A DNA stretch of 64,000 nucleotides from Frankia alni ACN14a (GTDB lineage: Bacteria > Actinomycetota > Actinomycetes > Frankiales > Frankiaceae), in contig NC_008278.1 in NCBI RefSeq assembly GCF_000058485.1, positions 2,350,962-2,414,961 on the forward strand, read 5' to 3'. The notes under the pieces are model-generated. The model had not been told where the DNA came from, ran no database searches, and saw only the letters and a program-made list of their open reading frames with translations. The stretch's first letter is position 1. The number at the start of each line of letters is the position of its first letter. Made by a program: the position numbers and the translations under genes. This document shows, piece after piece, positions 53,832 to 63,134 of the stretch.

Positions 53832-55209
53832 CCCCGCGGAGCCGGCGGGGCCGCGGGCCTGGGCGGGGCTGTCGGTACTGGTCGTCGGGGTGGGGGTGTC
53901 GGGGCTCGCCGCGGCCCGGGCGCTGCTCGCCCGCGGCGCCCGGGTGCGGGTCGTCGACGCCGGTGACACCGAGCGGCACCGCGCGGCCGCCGCCGACCTG
54001 CGGGCGCTCGGGGCCACGGTGGTGCTCGGCGGCCTGCCGGCGGGGCCCGGCGGCGCCGGGCTCGTCGTCACGTCGCCCGGCGTCCCGCCGACCGCGCCGC
54101 TGATCACCGGATCGGCGGCGGCGGGGGTGCCGGTGTGGGGGGAGGTCGAGCTCGCCTGGCGCTGGCGCGGCGCCACCCGCTGGCTCGCCGTGACCGGCAC
54201 GAACGGCAAGACCACGACCACCGAGATGCTCGGGGCGATGCTCGCCGCGGGGGGCCGGCGGGCGATCACCGCCGGCAACATCGGCACGCCGATCGTCGAG
54301 GCCGTCGCCGCCGAGCCGCCCTACGACACGCTCGCCGTCGAGCTGTCCAGCTTCCAGCTCCACTACACCCACACCGTGGCCCCGCTGGCCGCGGCCGTGC
54401 TCAACGTCGCCCCCGACCACCTCGACTGGCACGGCGGCGCGCAGGCCTACGCCGAGGCCAAGGCGCGGATCTGGCGCGATCCGGCGACGATCGCGATCGG
54501 CAACGCCGACGACGCGGCGAGCGCCCGGCTGCTCGCCGGGGCGCCGGGGCGCCGGGTGCTGTTCGGCCGGGACCCGGCGGCCCGCCCCGCCCCGGGGCTG
54601 ACCGTCGAGGCCGGTCACCTCGTCGACCACGCCTTCGGCGGCGGTCGGCTCGTCGCCGTGCGCGACCTGCGGGTCACCGGCCCCCACCTGATCTCCAACG
54701 CGCTGGCCGCGGCGGCGCTCGCCCGCGCCGAGGGCGTCGACCCCGCGGCGATCGGCGCGGCGCTTGCCGAGTTCCGCGCCGGGGCCCACCGCAACGCCGA
54801 GGTCGCCGTCATCGACGGCGTCCGCTGGGTGGACGACAGCAAGGCGACCAATCCGCACGCCGCCGCCGCCTCGCTGGCCGGCTACCCGTCGGTCGTGTGG
54901 ATCGCCGGCGGGCTGAACAAGGGCCTCGCCTTCGACGAGCTCGTCCGCGACGCCCGCGGCGTGCTGCGCGGCGCGGTGCTCATCGGCCGCTGCGCCGACG
55001 AGATAGCCGTCGCGCTCGCCCGACACGCCCCCGATGTCCCCGTCGAACGGGCCGCCGGCATGGACGATGCGGTGAGGGCCGCGGCGGCACTCGCGCGCGC
55101 CGGTGACACGGTGCTGCTCGCGCCGGCCGCGGCCTCGATGGACATGTTCCGCGACTATGCGGCCCGCGGAGACCTGTTCGCCGAGGCGGTGCGCGCACGA
55201 GAGGGGTAG
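53824..55209 (+). CDS. murD: UDP-MurNAc-L-alanine-D-glutamate ligase MurD
   Basis: A 461-residue Mur ligase that adds D-glutamate. A Rossmann-like N-terminal domain ([19 protein letters not shown]) binds UDP-MurNAc-L-Ala. The P-loop is [16 protein letters not shown] (about residues 122-137), followed by [20 protein letters not shown] and [13 protein letters not shown]. The C-terminal domain includes [16 protein letters not shown] and [11 protein letters not shown]. The ATG at 53824 overlaps mraY. The gap to ftsW is 2 bp, placing murD firmly in the operon. Confidence 0.96.
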   Translation: MASPAEPAGPRAWAGLSVLVVGVGVSGLAAARALLARGARVRVVDAGDTERHRAAAADLRALGATVVLGGLPAGPGGAGLVVTSPGVPPTAPLITGSAAAGVPVWGEVELAWRWRGATRWLAVTGTNGKTTTTEMLGAMLAAGGRRAITAGNIGTPIVEAVAAEPPYDTLAVELSSFQLHYTHTVAPLAAAVLNVAPDHLDWHGGAQAYAEAKARIWRDPATIAIGNADDAASARLLAGAPGRRVLFGRDPAARPAPGLTVEAGHLVDHAFGGGRLVAVRDLRVTGPHLISNALAAAALARAEGVDPAAIGAALAEFRAGAHRNAEVAVIDGVRWVDDSKATNPHAAAASLAGYPSVVWIAGGLNKGLAFDELVRDARGVLRGAVLIGRCADEIAVALARHAPDVPVERAAGMDDAVRAAAALARAGDTVLLAPAAASMDMFRDYAARGDLFAEAVRAREG

Positions 55210-55211
55210 CC

Positions 55212-56708
55212 GTGGCTGGTTCGAGGCCGGTGTCGCCCCCTACCGGGATGCCGGTGCGGCCGATCGCCGCCGGTTCCGGCGGATCCGGCCGATCTGGCCG
55301 GACCGGCCGGACCGGCCGGGAGGCTCAGGACCGGGTTGCTCAGGACGACGACGGCCCGGTGGACCGGGAGACCGCCGAGCTGCGGGTGCCGCTGCTCGAC
55401 CGGCCGTTGGCCTCCTACTACCTGCTGCTGTCCTCGGCCGGTCTGCTGCTGTTGCTCGGCCTGGTCATGGTGCTCTCGGCGTCGAGCGTGCGCTCCTACG
55501 CCCTGTTCGGCTCGGCGTACACGCTGTTCATCCGGCAGGCGATCTGGGTGGGCATCGGCCTGCCGATCGTCGTCGCGGCCAGCCGGCTGCCGGTGCGGGT
55601 CTTCCGCGCCCTGGCCTACCCGTTGCTGGCCGGGACGGTGCTGCTGCTCATGGCCGTGCTCGTCCCCGGCATCGGCAGCGTGCGCGGGGGTGCCCGGCAG
55701 TGGATCGTCGTCGGCCCGATCACCATCCAGCCCAGCGAGCTGGCGAAGATCGCGCTGGTGCTGTGGTGCTCGGATCTGCTGGTGCGCAAGCGGCGGCGGC
55801 TGTCCGACCCGAAGCACCTGTTCGTCCCGCTCGTGCCGGTGTTCCTGTTCATCGACCTGCTGATGCTGCTCGAACCGGACCTCGGCGGCGCGATCTGCGT
55901 GACGGTCGTCCCACTGACCATCCTGTGGGTGATCGGCACCCCGAAGCGCTTCTACGGCGCGGTGATGGGTTCGATGATCCTCGCGGCGACCGTGCTCGCC
56001 GTCGTCGAGCCCTACCGGATCCGGCGGCTGCTGTCGTTCACCGACCCCTTCGCCGACGCCAACGGTGACGGCTTCCAGGCCGTCCAGGGCATCTACGCGC
56101 TGTCCACGGGCGGCTGGTGGGGCGACGGGCTCGGCGCCTCCCGGGCGAAGTGGCCGGAGCTGCTGCCCGCGGTGCACACCGACTTCATCCTCGCGATCAT
56201 CGGCGAGGAGCTGGGGCTGGTCGGCAGCCTCGTGGTGGTCGGGCTGTTCGGCGTGCTCGGCTACGCGGGCCTGCGCATCGCCCACCGCTCCGACGACCTG
56301 TTCGTCCGGTTGGCCGCCGCCGGCGTCACCGCCTGGATCATCGTCCAGGCGGTGGTGAACATGGGGGCGGTCGTCGGCCTGCTGCCGATCACCGGCGTCA
56401 CCCTGCCGCTGGTGTCCTTCGGCGGGTCCGCGCTGCTGCCCACCCTCGCCGCGCTGGGGATGCTGCTGTCCTTCGCCCGTTCGGAGCCGGCGGCGGCGAA
56501 GTACCTGGCCCGACGGGCCGAGGAACGCCGCGCGGCCCGCGCCGAGCGCGCCGGGGTGCGGCGGCGGCCGCGGCTGCCCGGCCGCCGTGGCCGCCGACCC
56601 GACCTGGAGCTCGTGCCCGTCGACGGCCTCGACATAGCACCCGGCACCGGTGGGCGAGCGACCGGTACCGGGCTGTCCGTGGGCCGGCCCGATGTGTCAT
56701 CGTCTTGA
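55212..56708 (+). CDS. ftsW: Lipid II polymerase FtsW
   Basis: A 498-residue SEDS-family glycosyltransferase that polymerises lipid II at the septum with FtsI. About ten hydrophobic helices are visible, with the conserved PITIQPSELAKIALVLW, PDLGGAICV, GLGASRAKWPELLPAVHTDF (catalytic loop Asp/Glu) and ITGVTLPLVSFGGSALL. The first 60 residues are Gly/Arg/Pro-rich and cytoplasmic. The C-terminal 90 residues are Arg-rich and then Gly-rich. GAGAGGGG lies 5 nt upstream of the GTG at 55212. It lies between murD and murG, as in other actinobacteria. Confidence 0.96.
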   Translation: MAGSRPVSPPTGMPVRPIAAGSGGSGRSGRTGRTGREAQDRVAQDDDGPVDRETAELRVPLLDRPLASYYLLLSSAGLLLLLGLVMVLSASSVRSYALFGSAYTLFIRQAIWVGIGLPIVVAASRLPVRVFRALAYPLLAGTVLLLMAVLVPGIGSVRGGARQWIVVGPITIQPSELAKIALVLWCSDLLVRKRRRLSDPKHLFVPLVPVFLFIDLLMLLEPDLGGAICVTVVPLTILWVIGTPKRFYGAVMGSMILAATVLAVVEPYRIRRLLSFTDPFADANGDGFQAVQGIYALSTGGWWGDGLGASRAKWPELLPAVHTDFILAIIGEELGLVGSLVVVGLFGVLGYAGLRIAHRSDDLFVRLAAAGVTAWIIVQAVVNMGAVVGLLPITGVTLPLVSFGGSALLPTLAALGMLLSFARSEPAAAKYLARRAEERRAARAERAGVRRRPRLPGRRGRRPDLELVPVDGLDIAPGTGGRATGTGLSVGRPDVSSS

Positions 56709-56711
56709 CCG

Positions 56712-57842
56712 ATGTTGCGAAGCGTAGTGCTCGCCGGCGGCGGGACAGCCGGCCATGTCGAACCCGCGCTCGCCGTGGCGGACGCCCTGCGCGCCGCCGA
56801 TCCGCGCGCGCGGCTGACCCTGCTGGGCACGGCCACCGGCCTGGAGGCCCGTCTGGTGCCGGCGCGGGGCTACGAGCTGGCGACGGTGCCGAAGGTGCCG
56901 ATGCCGCGCCGGCCCACCCCCGCGCTGCTGAAGCTGCCCGTCCGCCTGTTCGACGCGGTGCGCCAGGCGGGCGCGACGCTGGACCGGGTCCGGGCGGACG
57001 TCGTCGTCGGCTTCGGCGGCTATGTGTCGGTGCCTGCCTACCTCGCCGCCCGGCGCCGCGGCATCCCGATCGTGGTCCACGAGGCGAACCCGCTGCCCGG
57101 GATGGCCAACCGGCTCGGCGCCCGGTTCACCCCGTTCGTCGCCACCTCGTACCCGAGCACCCCACTGCGCGGCGCGACCCTCACCGGGATCCCGCTGCGT
57201 GCGGAGATCCTCAGCCTCGACCGCTCACCGGCCGCCGCCCGCGCCGCGCGGGCCCGCTACGGGCTTGACCCGCACCGCCCGACCCTGCTCGTCTTCGGCG
57301 GCTCCCAGGGGGCCCGCAGCCTCAACCAGGTCATGACCACGGCCGCGCACTCGCTGGCCACCGCGGGCGTCCAGGTGCTGCACGCGGCCGGACCGAAGAA
57401 CTTCGAGGAGGTCGCGGCGGCGCTGCCCCGCGGGCTGCCGGCCCCCTACGAGCTGCGGCCCTACCTGGACGACATCATGTCCGCGTATGCCGCCGCCGAC
57501 ATGACGCTGTGCCGCTCCGGCGCGATGACCTGCGCCGAACTCGCCGCGGTGGGCCTGCCGGCGGCCTACGTGCCGCTCCCGCACGGCAACGGCGAGCAGC
57601 GTCGCAACGCCCTGCCGACGGTGGAGGCCGGCGGTGGCCTGCTCGTCGAGGACGCCGCCCTCGACGAGGACTGGCTGCTGGCGAACGTGCTGCCGGTGCT
57701 CACCTCGGCGGAGAGGCTGGCGAAGATGTCGGCGGCGTGCGCGGGCACCGGCTACCCGCAGGCCGCCGCGGCGATCGTCGCCATGGTCCGCGACGCGGCG
57801 GCGACCCGGCGCCGGTCCCGCCCCCGTCACGCCGCCTCCTAG
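56712..57842 (+). CDS. murG: UDP-GlcNAc:lipid I GlcNAc transferase MurG
   Basis: A 376-residue GT-B glycosyltransferase (family 28) that converts lipid I to lipid II at the inner face of the membrane. The N-terminal [19 protein letters not shown] (residues 5-23) is the first glycine-rich loop. [16 protein letters not shown] and [15 protein letters not shown] are characteristic. The C-terminal domain includes [15 protein letters not shown] and [17 protein letters not shown], which binds UDP-GlcNAc. The ATG at 56712 is 3 nt after ftsW. The last codons lie in a 16-bp repeat. It is the last rightward gene of the first part of the cluster; murC, usually next, is inverted. Confidence 0.96.
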
Positions 57843-57877
57843 CAGGCCGCCTCCTGGCCAGGCCGCCTCCTGGCCAG
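57831..57877. repeat. 15-16-bp tandem repeat spanning the murG stop codon
   Basis: GCCGCCTCCTAGCAG (57831) is followed by two copies of GCCGCCTCCTGGCCAG at 57846 and 57862. The first unit contains the TAG stop of murG. Point changes or loss of a unit could alter the C-terminus of MurG. Confidence 0.65.
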
Positions 57878-58044
57878 GCCGAACCCGGGCAGGGGCGATT
57901 GCGGTGCGTTCTGCACGGTCTGCGCTCCAGGAGCGTGCGCAACGCACCGCTTCGCTTCCCGCGCATCGCGACCGGGGCCGTGCCTTCCGTGGACGGGCCG
58001 GCCGGACGGGGGCGGCTGGCGGTGGCTGGCGGTGGCGGGGGGTG

Positions 58045-58581
58045 TCAGCGCAGGGCGGACAGGACGACGACGGGGATCTCGCGCTCGACCTGCTCCTGGT
58101 GTCCGCGGATGCCCGGCATCGTCTCCACCAGTGCCTGGTAGAGCCGCTCCCGTTCGGTCCCGGTGGCGGTGGACGCCTGCGCGGCGAACCGGTCGTCCCC
58201 GAGCTCGACGGTGACCTTGGGGTTGGCCGTCAGGTTGCGGTACCAGTCCGGATGCCGCGAGGCCGCCATGTTGGATGCGAACACGATGATGCGGTCGTGG
58301 CGGCCAGCCCGCCCGTTCCCGCCGGCCTGGTGCTCCTCGTCCGTCGGGATCTCGTCCGTCGGGGCGTCGGCGGGGCTGTCGGCGGCGCTGTCGGTCACGT
58401 AACCGAGGGGCGTGGTGTGTTCCCGCCCGCTGTGCCGACCGGTCGTCGTCAGCAGCACGAGCCGGGAGCCGGGCAGCGTCTTCTCCAGTGCTCCGCCGGT
58501 GGCTCGGTATTCGGCGATCACGGTCTGGTTGACCGCCCGGATGTCGAAGCCGGGGCTGCGCGGGTCCTGAGTGTCGGACAT
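58045..58581 (-). CDS. Nitroreductase-family deazaflavin (F420)-dependent oxidoreductase
   Basis: A 178-residue split beta-barrel protein of the Ddn/DUF385 family, which uses reduced F420. Conserved blocks are SRLVLLTTTGRHSGREHTTPL (the phosphate-binding loop), DRIIVFASNMAASRHPDWYR, LTANPKVTVELGDDRF and VVETMPGIRGHQEQVEREIP-like sequence near the end. A 30-residue acidic insert (TDSAADSPADAPTDEIPTDE) interrupts the domain. The ATG at 58581 has AGGATCAGGTAG upstream. It sits between murG and murC on the minus strand, an unexpected place for a redox enzyme; no link to wall synthesis is known. Substrates are unknown. Confidence 0.88.
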   Translation of the reverse strand: MSDTQDPRSPGFDIRAVNQTVIAEYRATGGALEKTLPGSRLVLLTTTGRHSGREHTTPLGYVTDSAADSPADAPTDEIPTDEEHQAGGNGRAGRHDRIIVFASNMAASRHPDWYRNLTANPKVTVELGDDRFAAQASTATGTERERLYQALVETMPGIRGHQEQVEREIPVVVLSALR

Positions 58582-58697
58582 CTACCTGATCCTCACCGGT
58601 CGCCGCCGGCCGTGCCGGCGGTGGGCGTGTTGCGGCAGTCAACCATCGACGCAGCGTCACGGCAGGGAGGATCAGGCCGGGTGCCGCCGCGTCGGCC

Positions 58698-60464
58698 TCA
58701 GCCCGCCGCCGGTTCGTCCAGCGCCGCCAGCAGCCGCGGCCCGACCGTGGTGATCGTCCCGGCGCCCAGGGTGAGCAGCAGGATGCCGCCGGCCTGGGCG
58801 GGAACGGGGCCGCTCAGCGTGTCGCGGACGTCCGCGGCGAGCCGGTCGACCAGCTCCGGCCAGGGCACGTAGCCGACCACCGCGGGCCCGACCAGCCGCT
58901 CGACCAGGTCCGTCGGGTGCCGGCCGAGGTCGTCGGTCTCCCGGGCGGCGTAGATGTCGGTGACGTAGACCCGATCGGCGTCGGCGAAGGCGGTGGCGAA
59001 GCCGTCGAGCAGCGCGGCGAACCGGCTGTAGGTGTGCGGCTGGAGCACGGCCCACAGCGCCCGGCCGTGTGTCCGGGCGCGGGCCGCGGCGAGCGTCAGC
59101 CGGATCTCGGTCGGGTGGTGGGCGTAGTCGTCGATGATCTCCAGGCTCCACTCGCCGACCGGATCGGCGACGGCGGTGGCCGGTCCGGTCGGCGAGCGCG
59201 AGGCGAGCGCGCCGGCGGGGGCCGGCAGGGCGGCCGCATGGTCGGGGCCGGCCGCGGGGGCCGGCGTCGCCGCCACCGGTGCGTCGACGGCCGGGGGCGC
59301 GGCCCGCGGCAGGGCGATGCCGGTCGGCGGCGGCGAGTCCGGCGGCCCGATGGGTGCCGTGGTGGCGGCTGCGGCCGCGGTGGCGGGATCGCGGCGGACG
59401 GGTGGGGCGGCTGCGGCGCCTGCGGCGGCCGGGACGGCGGGATCGGGTGTGCCGGCGCGCCAGAAGCCGACGAACTCGAAGCGGCGGGCGGCACCGGTGT
59501 AGGTCGCGAGCGTCGCCAGGGTCTGGGCCGGCGCGACGCCCAGCTCGGTGGCGACCGCGAGGACCGCCAGCGCGTTGAGGAGCGAGTGTCGGCCGGGGAC
59601 CGCCAGGGTCAGGGTGCCGATCTCCTGACCGCCGTGCAGGACGACGGCGCGGGCCGTGTCGTCCCCGGCCACGGTGGCGACGTCCACCGCACGCCAGCGG
59701 CGATCCGTCCCGAAGCCGTAGTCGAGCACCGGCGCGGCCGCGGGCGTCCCCTGCCGGTGCAGCTCGGCGAGGACGGCGGCCACCCCCGGATCGTCCCCGC
59801 AGACGACCAGCCGGCCGCCGGGACGCACCCGCCGGGCGAACGCGGTGAAGGCGGTCCGGACCGACGCCTCGTCCGGGAAGATGTCCGGGTGCTCCCACTC
59901 GACGTTGGTGATCACGGCGATGGTGGGTTCGAGGCCGGCGAACGCGCCGCCGTACTCGTCGGATTCCAGCACGAACAGGTCGCCGGAGCCGGCGAGGGCG
60001 TTGCCCCCGAGCTGGGAGACCTCCGCGCCGATGACGGCGGTGGGGTCGAGCCCGGCCGCGCGCAGCACCAGGGTCAACATCGCCGACGTGGTCGACTTGC
60101 CGTGCGAGCCGGCCACAGCGACCAGCCGGTAACCCGCGGTCAGCTCCGGTAGCCACTCGGACCGGCGGCGGACCGCCAGGCCCAGCGACCGGGCGGCGAC
60201 GATCTCGGGGTGATCCTCGGCGAGGGCGCTGGAGGCGACCACGACATCCACGCCGGCGAGCTCGGCGGCGATCTTCTCCGCGGCCGGCGCGGGCCCGACG
60301 CGGACGGGCACCCCGCGAGCGCGCAGGGTCGCCACGCGGGGGGAGTCCTCCGCGTCGCTGCCGCTGACCTTCCCGCCACCGGCGAGGTGGATCTGGGCCA
60401 GCGGCGACAGGCCGGAGCCGCCGATGCCGAGGAAATGGACGTGCTGGGTGCGCTGACGGGTCAC
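58698..60464 (-). CDS. murC: UDP-MurNAc-L-alanine ligase MurC, with a large internal insert
   Basis: A 588-residue Mur ligase that adds L-alanine to UDP-MurNAc. N-terminal HFLGIGGSGLSPLAQIHLAG and VSGSDAEDSPRV bind UDP. The P-loop is VAVAGSHGKSTTSAML (about residues 114-129). DLFVLESDEYGGAF and ITNVEWEHPDIFPD are further family blocks. The C-terminal DDYAHHPTEI starts near residue 443. Between FEFVGFW (about 327) and this motif lies an insert of about 100 residues, rich in Ala, Pro and Thr, absent from typical MurC. Total length is about 100 above the family norm. The gene is on the opposite strand from murG and ftsZ. The GTG at 60464 is the best start. Confidence 0.93.
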   Translation of the reverse strand: MTRQRTQHVHFLGIGGSGLSPLAQIHLAGGGKVSGSDAEDSPRVATLRARGVPVRVGPAPAAEKIAAELAGVDVVVASSALAEDHPEIVAARSLGLAVRRRSEWLPELTAGYRLVAVAGSHGKSTTSAMLTLVLRAAGLDPTAVIGAEVSQLGGNALAGSGDLFVLESDEYGGAFAGLEPTIAVITNVEWEHPDIFPDEASVRTAFTAFARRVRPGGRLVVCGDDPGVAAVLAELHRQGTPAAAPVLDYGFGTDRRWRAVDVATVAGDDTARAVVLHGGQEIGTLTLAVPGRHSLLNALAVLAVATELGVAPAQTLATLATYTGAARRFEFVGFWRAGTPDPAVPAAAGAAAAPPVRRDPATAAAAATTAPIGPPDSPPPTGIALPRAAPPAVDAPVAATPAPAAGPDHAAALPAPAGALASRSPTGPATAVADPVGEWSLEIIDDYAHHPTEIRLTLAAARARTHGRALWAVLQPHTYSRFAALLDGFATAFADADRVYVTDIYAARETDDLGRHPTDLVERLVGPAVVGYVPWPELVDRLAADVRDTLSGPVPAQAGGILLLTLGAGTITTVGPRLLAALDEPAAG

Positions 60465-60631
60465 GCAGGCAGTACACCATCACGCCCCCGCCCCGCCACG
60501 CTCCCCCTTGATCGCGCCCCCGCGAACCGTCCGGGCACCCCCGCGAATCGCCGAGGCCGAGGTCTGCCATCCCAGGAGGGTCGCCGAAGGTGATCTGACG
60601 GGAGAGGGCTGCCGCAGGGGGCCAGGGGCCT

Positions 60632-60658
60632 CCGCGCATCGCCGAAGGCGATGCGCGG
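60632..60658. repeat. Perfect 12-bp-stem hairpin
   Basis: CCGCGCATCGCC and GGCGATGCGCGG flank a GAA loop. There is no T-run, so it is not a typical intrinsic terminator. No rightward gene ends just before it; it may be a REP-type element or a leftover of a lost gene's terminator. Confidence 0.65.
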
Positions 60659-60715
60659 GGAAGGCTGTGACGAAGCGGACGTGCCAGGAAGGGACGTGAC
60701 GCGCCGACAGCTTCC

Positions 60716-60744
60716 TTGACCACCGACGTAGCCGTGCCTACTGT
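60716..60744 (+). promoter_or_regulatory. ftsZ promoter
   Basis: TTGACC (60716-60721) and TACTGT (60739-60744) are separated by 17 bp, a near-consensus housekeeping promoter. The transcript would start near 60751 and leave a leader of about 160 nt before ftsZ. A second TTGACA at 60763-60768 lacks a well-spaced -10. Confidence 0.65.
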
Positions 60745-60911
60745 CCGATCCACAGTCGGAAGTTGACATAACTGTAACCGTCTAGCTGACGGTGAAGGTT
60801 GAGACTCTGACTGCTTCCCCCGCTCGCCGCGTGAATCCGCCATCCCGCGGCGCCGCAGGGGCGGGGTATCCCCCCGTCCGACCACCGACGCCGCTGGAGG
60901 ACCGACACCGC

Positions 60912-62426
60912 ATGGCTGCCCCACAGAACTATCTCGCGGTCATCAAGGTCGTCGGGATCGGTGGTGGTGGCGTCAACGCCGTCAACCGGATGATCGAAGT
61001 CGGTCTCAAGGGTGTCGAGTTCATCGCCATCAACACCGATGCCCAGGCCTTGCTCATGAGCGACGCCGACGTGAAGCTCGACGTCGGCCGCGAGCTGACC
61101 CGGGGCCTCGGCGCCGGGGCCGATCCCGAGGTGGGCCGGCAGGCCGCCGAGGACCACCGGGAGGAGATCGAGGAGGTCCTCAAGGGGGCCGACATGGTCT
61201 TCGTCACCGCTGGTGAGGGTGGTGGCACCGGTACGGGTGGCGCCCCCGTCGTGGCGAACGTGGCCCGTTCGCTCGGCGCGCTCACCATCGGTGTCGTGAC
61301 CCGGCCGTTCACCTTCGAGGGCAGGCGCCGCGCGACCCAGGCGGACACGGGCATCGACACTCTGCGCAACGAGGTCGACACCCTCATCGTCATCCCGAAC
61401 GACCGCCTGCTGGCGATGACCGACCGCGACATCAGCGTGCTCGACGCCTTCCGCAGCGCCGACCAGGTGCTGCTCTCCGGTGTCCAGGGCATCACCGACC
61501 TGATCACCACCCCCGGTCTGATCAACCTCGACTTCGCCGACGTGAAGACGGTCATGTCGCACGCCGGCAGCGCGTTGATGGGTATCGGGCGGGCCCGTGG
61601 CGACGACAGGGCCACGGTGGCCGCCGAACAGGCGATCGCCTCCCCGCTGCTGGAGGCGAGCATGGACGGCGCCCAGGGCGTCCTGCTCAACATCTCCGGC
61701 GGCTCGGACCTCGGTCTGTTCGAGATCAACGCGGCCGCGGAGCTCGTCGCGGACGCGGCCCACCCCGAGGCGAACATCATTTTTGGCGCGGTGATCGACG
61801 ACGCCCTCGGCGACGAGGTGCGGGTGACGGTCATCGCCGCCGGGTTCGACACGGTGCAGGACCGGCGGATCAGGCCGTCCCACGTGCAGCAGTCGCGGCG
61901 GCCCCCCGGCCAGGGTGGGGCCGCCGGCGGCGGCACCGGGAGCGTGGCCCCGGCTCCGGCCCCGGCGTCCGCGCCGTCGACGACGATTCTGCCGCCCCTG
62001 CCGACGATCCCGAGCGCCTCGGCCCGCGCGGCCCAGGCCGCGCCGCCGCCCCCGCCACCCCCGCCGCCGCCCACCCCCGCGCCGGTCCAGCCGGCCCCGC
62101 CGACGCCGAGCTACCTGCAGACGCCGCCGTCACCGATCGCCCAGGCGAACGTCGGGCACTACCATCCCGAGCCGCTGCCGGGGGCGCCGGCCGCCCACGA
62201 GCGCGTCTCGCCCGGCGAGTCGACGGTGATCCCGACGGTGGAGTCGCGCATCGCGCCGCCCGTGCGGGAACCCGTGGAGCCGGCGGCCGACCCCGGCTAC
62301 GCCCAGCCGCACCGGGTCGACCCGCCACGGGCGACGGGGCCGCGACCGACCTACCCGCCGCCGCGCCGCCCCGTTCGGCCGGTGGCCGACGACGACGAGC
62401 TGGACGTGCCGGACTTCCTCAAATAG
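60912..62426 (+). CDS. ftsZ: Cell division GTPase FtsZ
   Basis: A 504-residue tubulin homologue that forms the Z ring. The N-terminus [20 protein letters not shown] and the signature [16 protein letters not shown] (about residues 100-115) bind GTP. The T7 loop [11 protein letters not shown] supplies catalytic aspartate. The GTPase core ends near residue 315. A long Pro/Ala-rich linker follows, with a run of more than ten prolines near residue 380. The protein closes with the conserved C-terminal peptide [10 protein letters not shown] that binds SepF/FtsA-type partners. GGAGG is about 13 nt upstream of the ATG at 60912; a longer in-frame start at 60792 is not supported. ftsZ leads the pgeF-yggS genes. 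Confidence 0.98.
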   Translation: MAAPQNYLAVIKVVGIGGGGVNAVNRMIEVGLKGVEFIAINTDAQALLMSDADVKLDVGRELTRGLGAGADPEVGRQAAEDHREEIEEVLKGADMVFVTAGEGGGTGTGGAPVVANVARSLGALTIGVVTRPFTFEGRRRATQADTGIDTLRNEVDTLIVIPNDRLLAMTDRDISVLDAFRSADQVLLSGVQGITDLITTPGLINLDFADVKTVMSHAGSALMGIGRARGDDRATVAAEQAIASPLLEASMDGAQGVLLNISGGSDLGLFEINAAAELVADAAHPEANIIFGAVIDDALGDEVRVTVIAAGFDTVQDRRIRPSHVQQSRRPPGQGGAAGGGTGSVAPAPAPASAPSTTILPPLPTIPSASARAAQAAPPPPPPPPPPTPAPVQPAPPTPSYLQTPPSPIAQANVGHYHPEPLPGAPAAHERVSPGESTVIPTVESRIAPPVREPVEPAADPGYAQPHRVDPPRATGPRPTYPPPRRPVRPVADDDELDVPDFLK

Positions 62427-62450
62427 CCCGCGCCGGGCAGACTTCCGGCC

Positions 62451-63134
62451 ATGCCGGTTCTCGTCACCTCCCGCGCGGGCGGGGTCAGCGTGCCGCCGTT
62501 CGGCGGGCTCAATCTCGGTGATCATGTCGGCGACGCCGAGGATGCCGTCGCCGCCAACCGGCGCCGGCTGGCCGAGCGGCTGCGGATGCCGGTGCAGTAC
62601 ATGCGCCAGGTACACGGCACGCGGGTCGTCGTCGCGCGCGAGCCGGCCCCACCGCCGGAGGCGGACGCCCTCGTGACCGACGTGCCGGGCCTCGCGCTGG
62701 CGGTGATGGTCGCCGACTGCGCGCCGGTGCTGTTCGAGTCCCCGACGGCGGTGGGGGTCGCGCACGCCGGGCGGGCCGGCATGACCGACGGAGTGATCGA
62801 CGCGACGCTGGCGGCGTTCGACCGGCTCGGTGTCCCGGCGGATCGGCTCACCGTCACCATCGGCCCGTGCGTCTGTGCGGGCTGCTACGAGGTGCCGGCG
62901 GAGCTGCGCCGGGAGGTCGAGCAGCGGGTGCCGGGTAGCGCGGCGGCGACGCGGCGGGGGACCGCCGCGATCGACCTGCGGGCGGGCATCCACCATCAGC
63001 TCACCGCGGCGGGTGTGACCGACATCGCCGTCGCCACCCGCTGCACCGCGGAGGACCCGGAGCTCTACTCCTACCGCCGCGACGGTCGTACCGGTCGGTT
63101 CGCCGGGGTGGCGTGGCTCGGGTCGGCCGCGTGA
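62451..63134 (+). CDS. pgeF: Peptidoglycan editing factor PgeF (YfiH/DUF152, multicopper-type fold)
   Basis: A 227-residue protein of the YfiH family. Conserved metal-binding motifs are MRQVHGTRVVV, VMVADCAPVLF, GVAHAGRAGMTDGVI and IGPCVCAGCYEVP, which contain the His and Cys ligands of this family. The C-terminal ATRCTAEDPELYSYRRDG is also typical. In E. coli PgeF corrects misincorporation of serine in the peptidoglycan stem; others have purine nucleoside or laccase activities. It lies 24 nt after ftsZ and overlaps yggS (GTGA), the usual actinobacterial order. Confidence 0.92.
   Translation: MPVLVTSRAGGVSVPPFGGLNLGDHVGDAEDAVAANRRRLAERLRMPVQYMRQVHGTRVVVAREPAPPPEADALVTDVPGLALAVMVADCAPVLFESPTAVGVAHAGRAGMTDGVIDATLAAFDRLGVPADRLTVTIGPCVCAGCYEVPAELRREVEQRVPGSAAATRRGTAAIDLRAGIHHQLTAAGVTDIAVATRCTAEDPELYSYRRDGRTGRFAGVAWLGSAA

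Larger units (their letters stand above)
60465..60911. other. Divergent region between murC and ftsZ, lacking ftsQ
   Basis: About 447 bp that in most actinobacteria would hold ftsQ, or the end of it. No frame with an FtsQ/POTRA domain is visible. It contains a 12-bp-stem hairpin at 60632-60658, degenerate copies of its ATCGCCGA half at about 60545 and 60580, and ftsZ promoter elements near 60716-60768. The frames at 60508-60699 (plus) and 60461-60769 (minus) are short and unsupported. Confidence 0.6.

Noticed and set aside
60508-60699. A short frame in the murC-ftsZ gap considered as an ftsQ remnant.
   Set aside because: It is 63 codons without a membrane segment or POTRA-like sequence.
58672-60924. 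A 750-codon frame overlapping murC in another frame on the minus strand.
   Set aside because: It is nearly all Arg, Gly, Pro and Ala and shadows the real murC frame.
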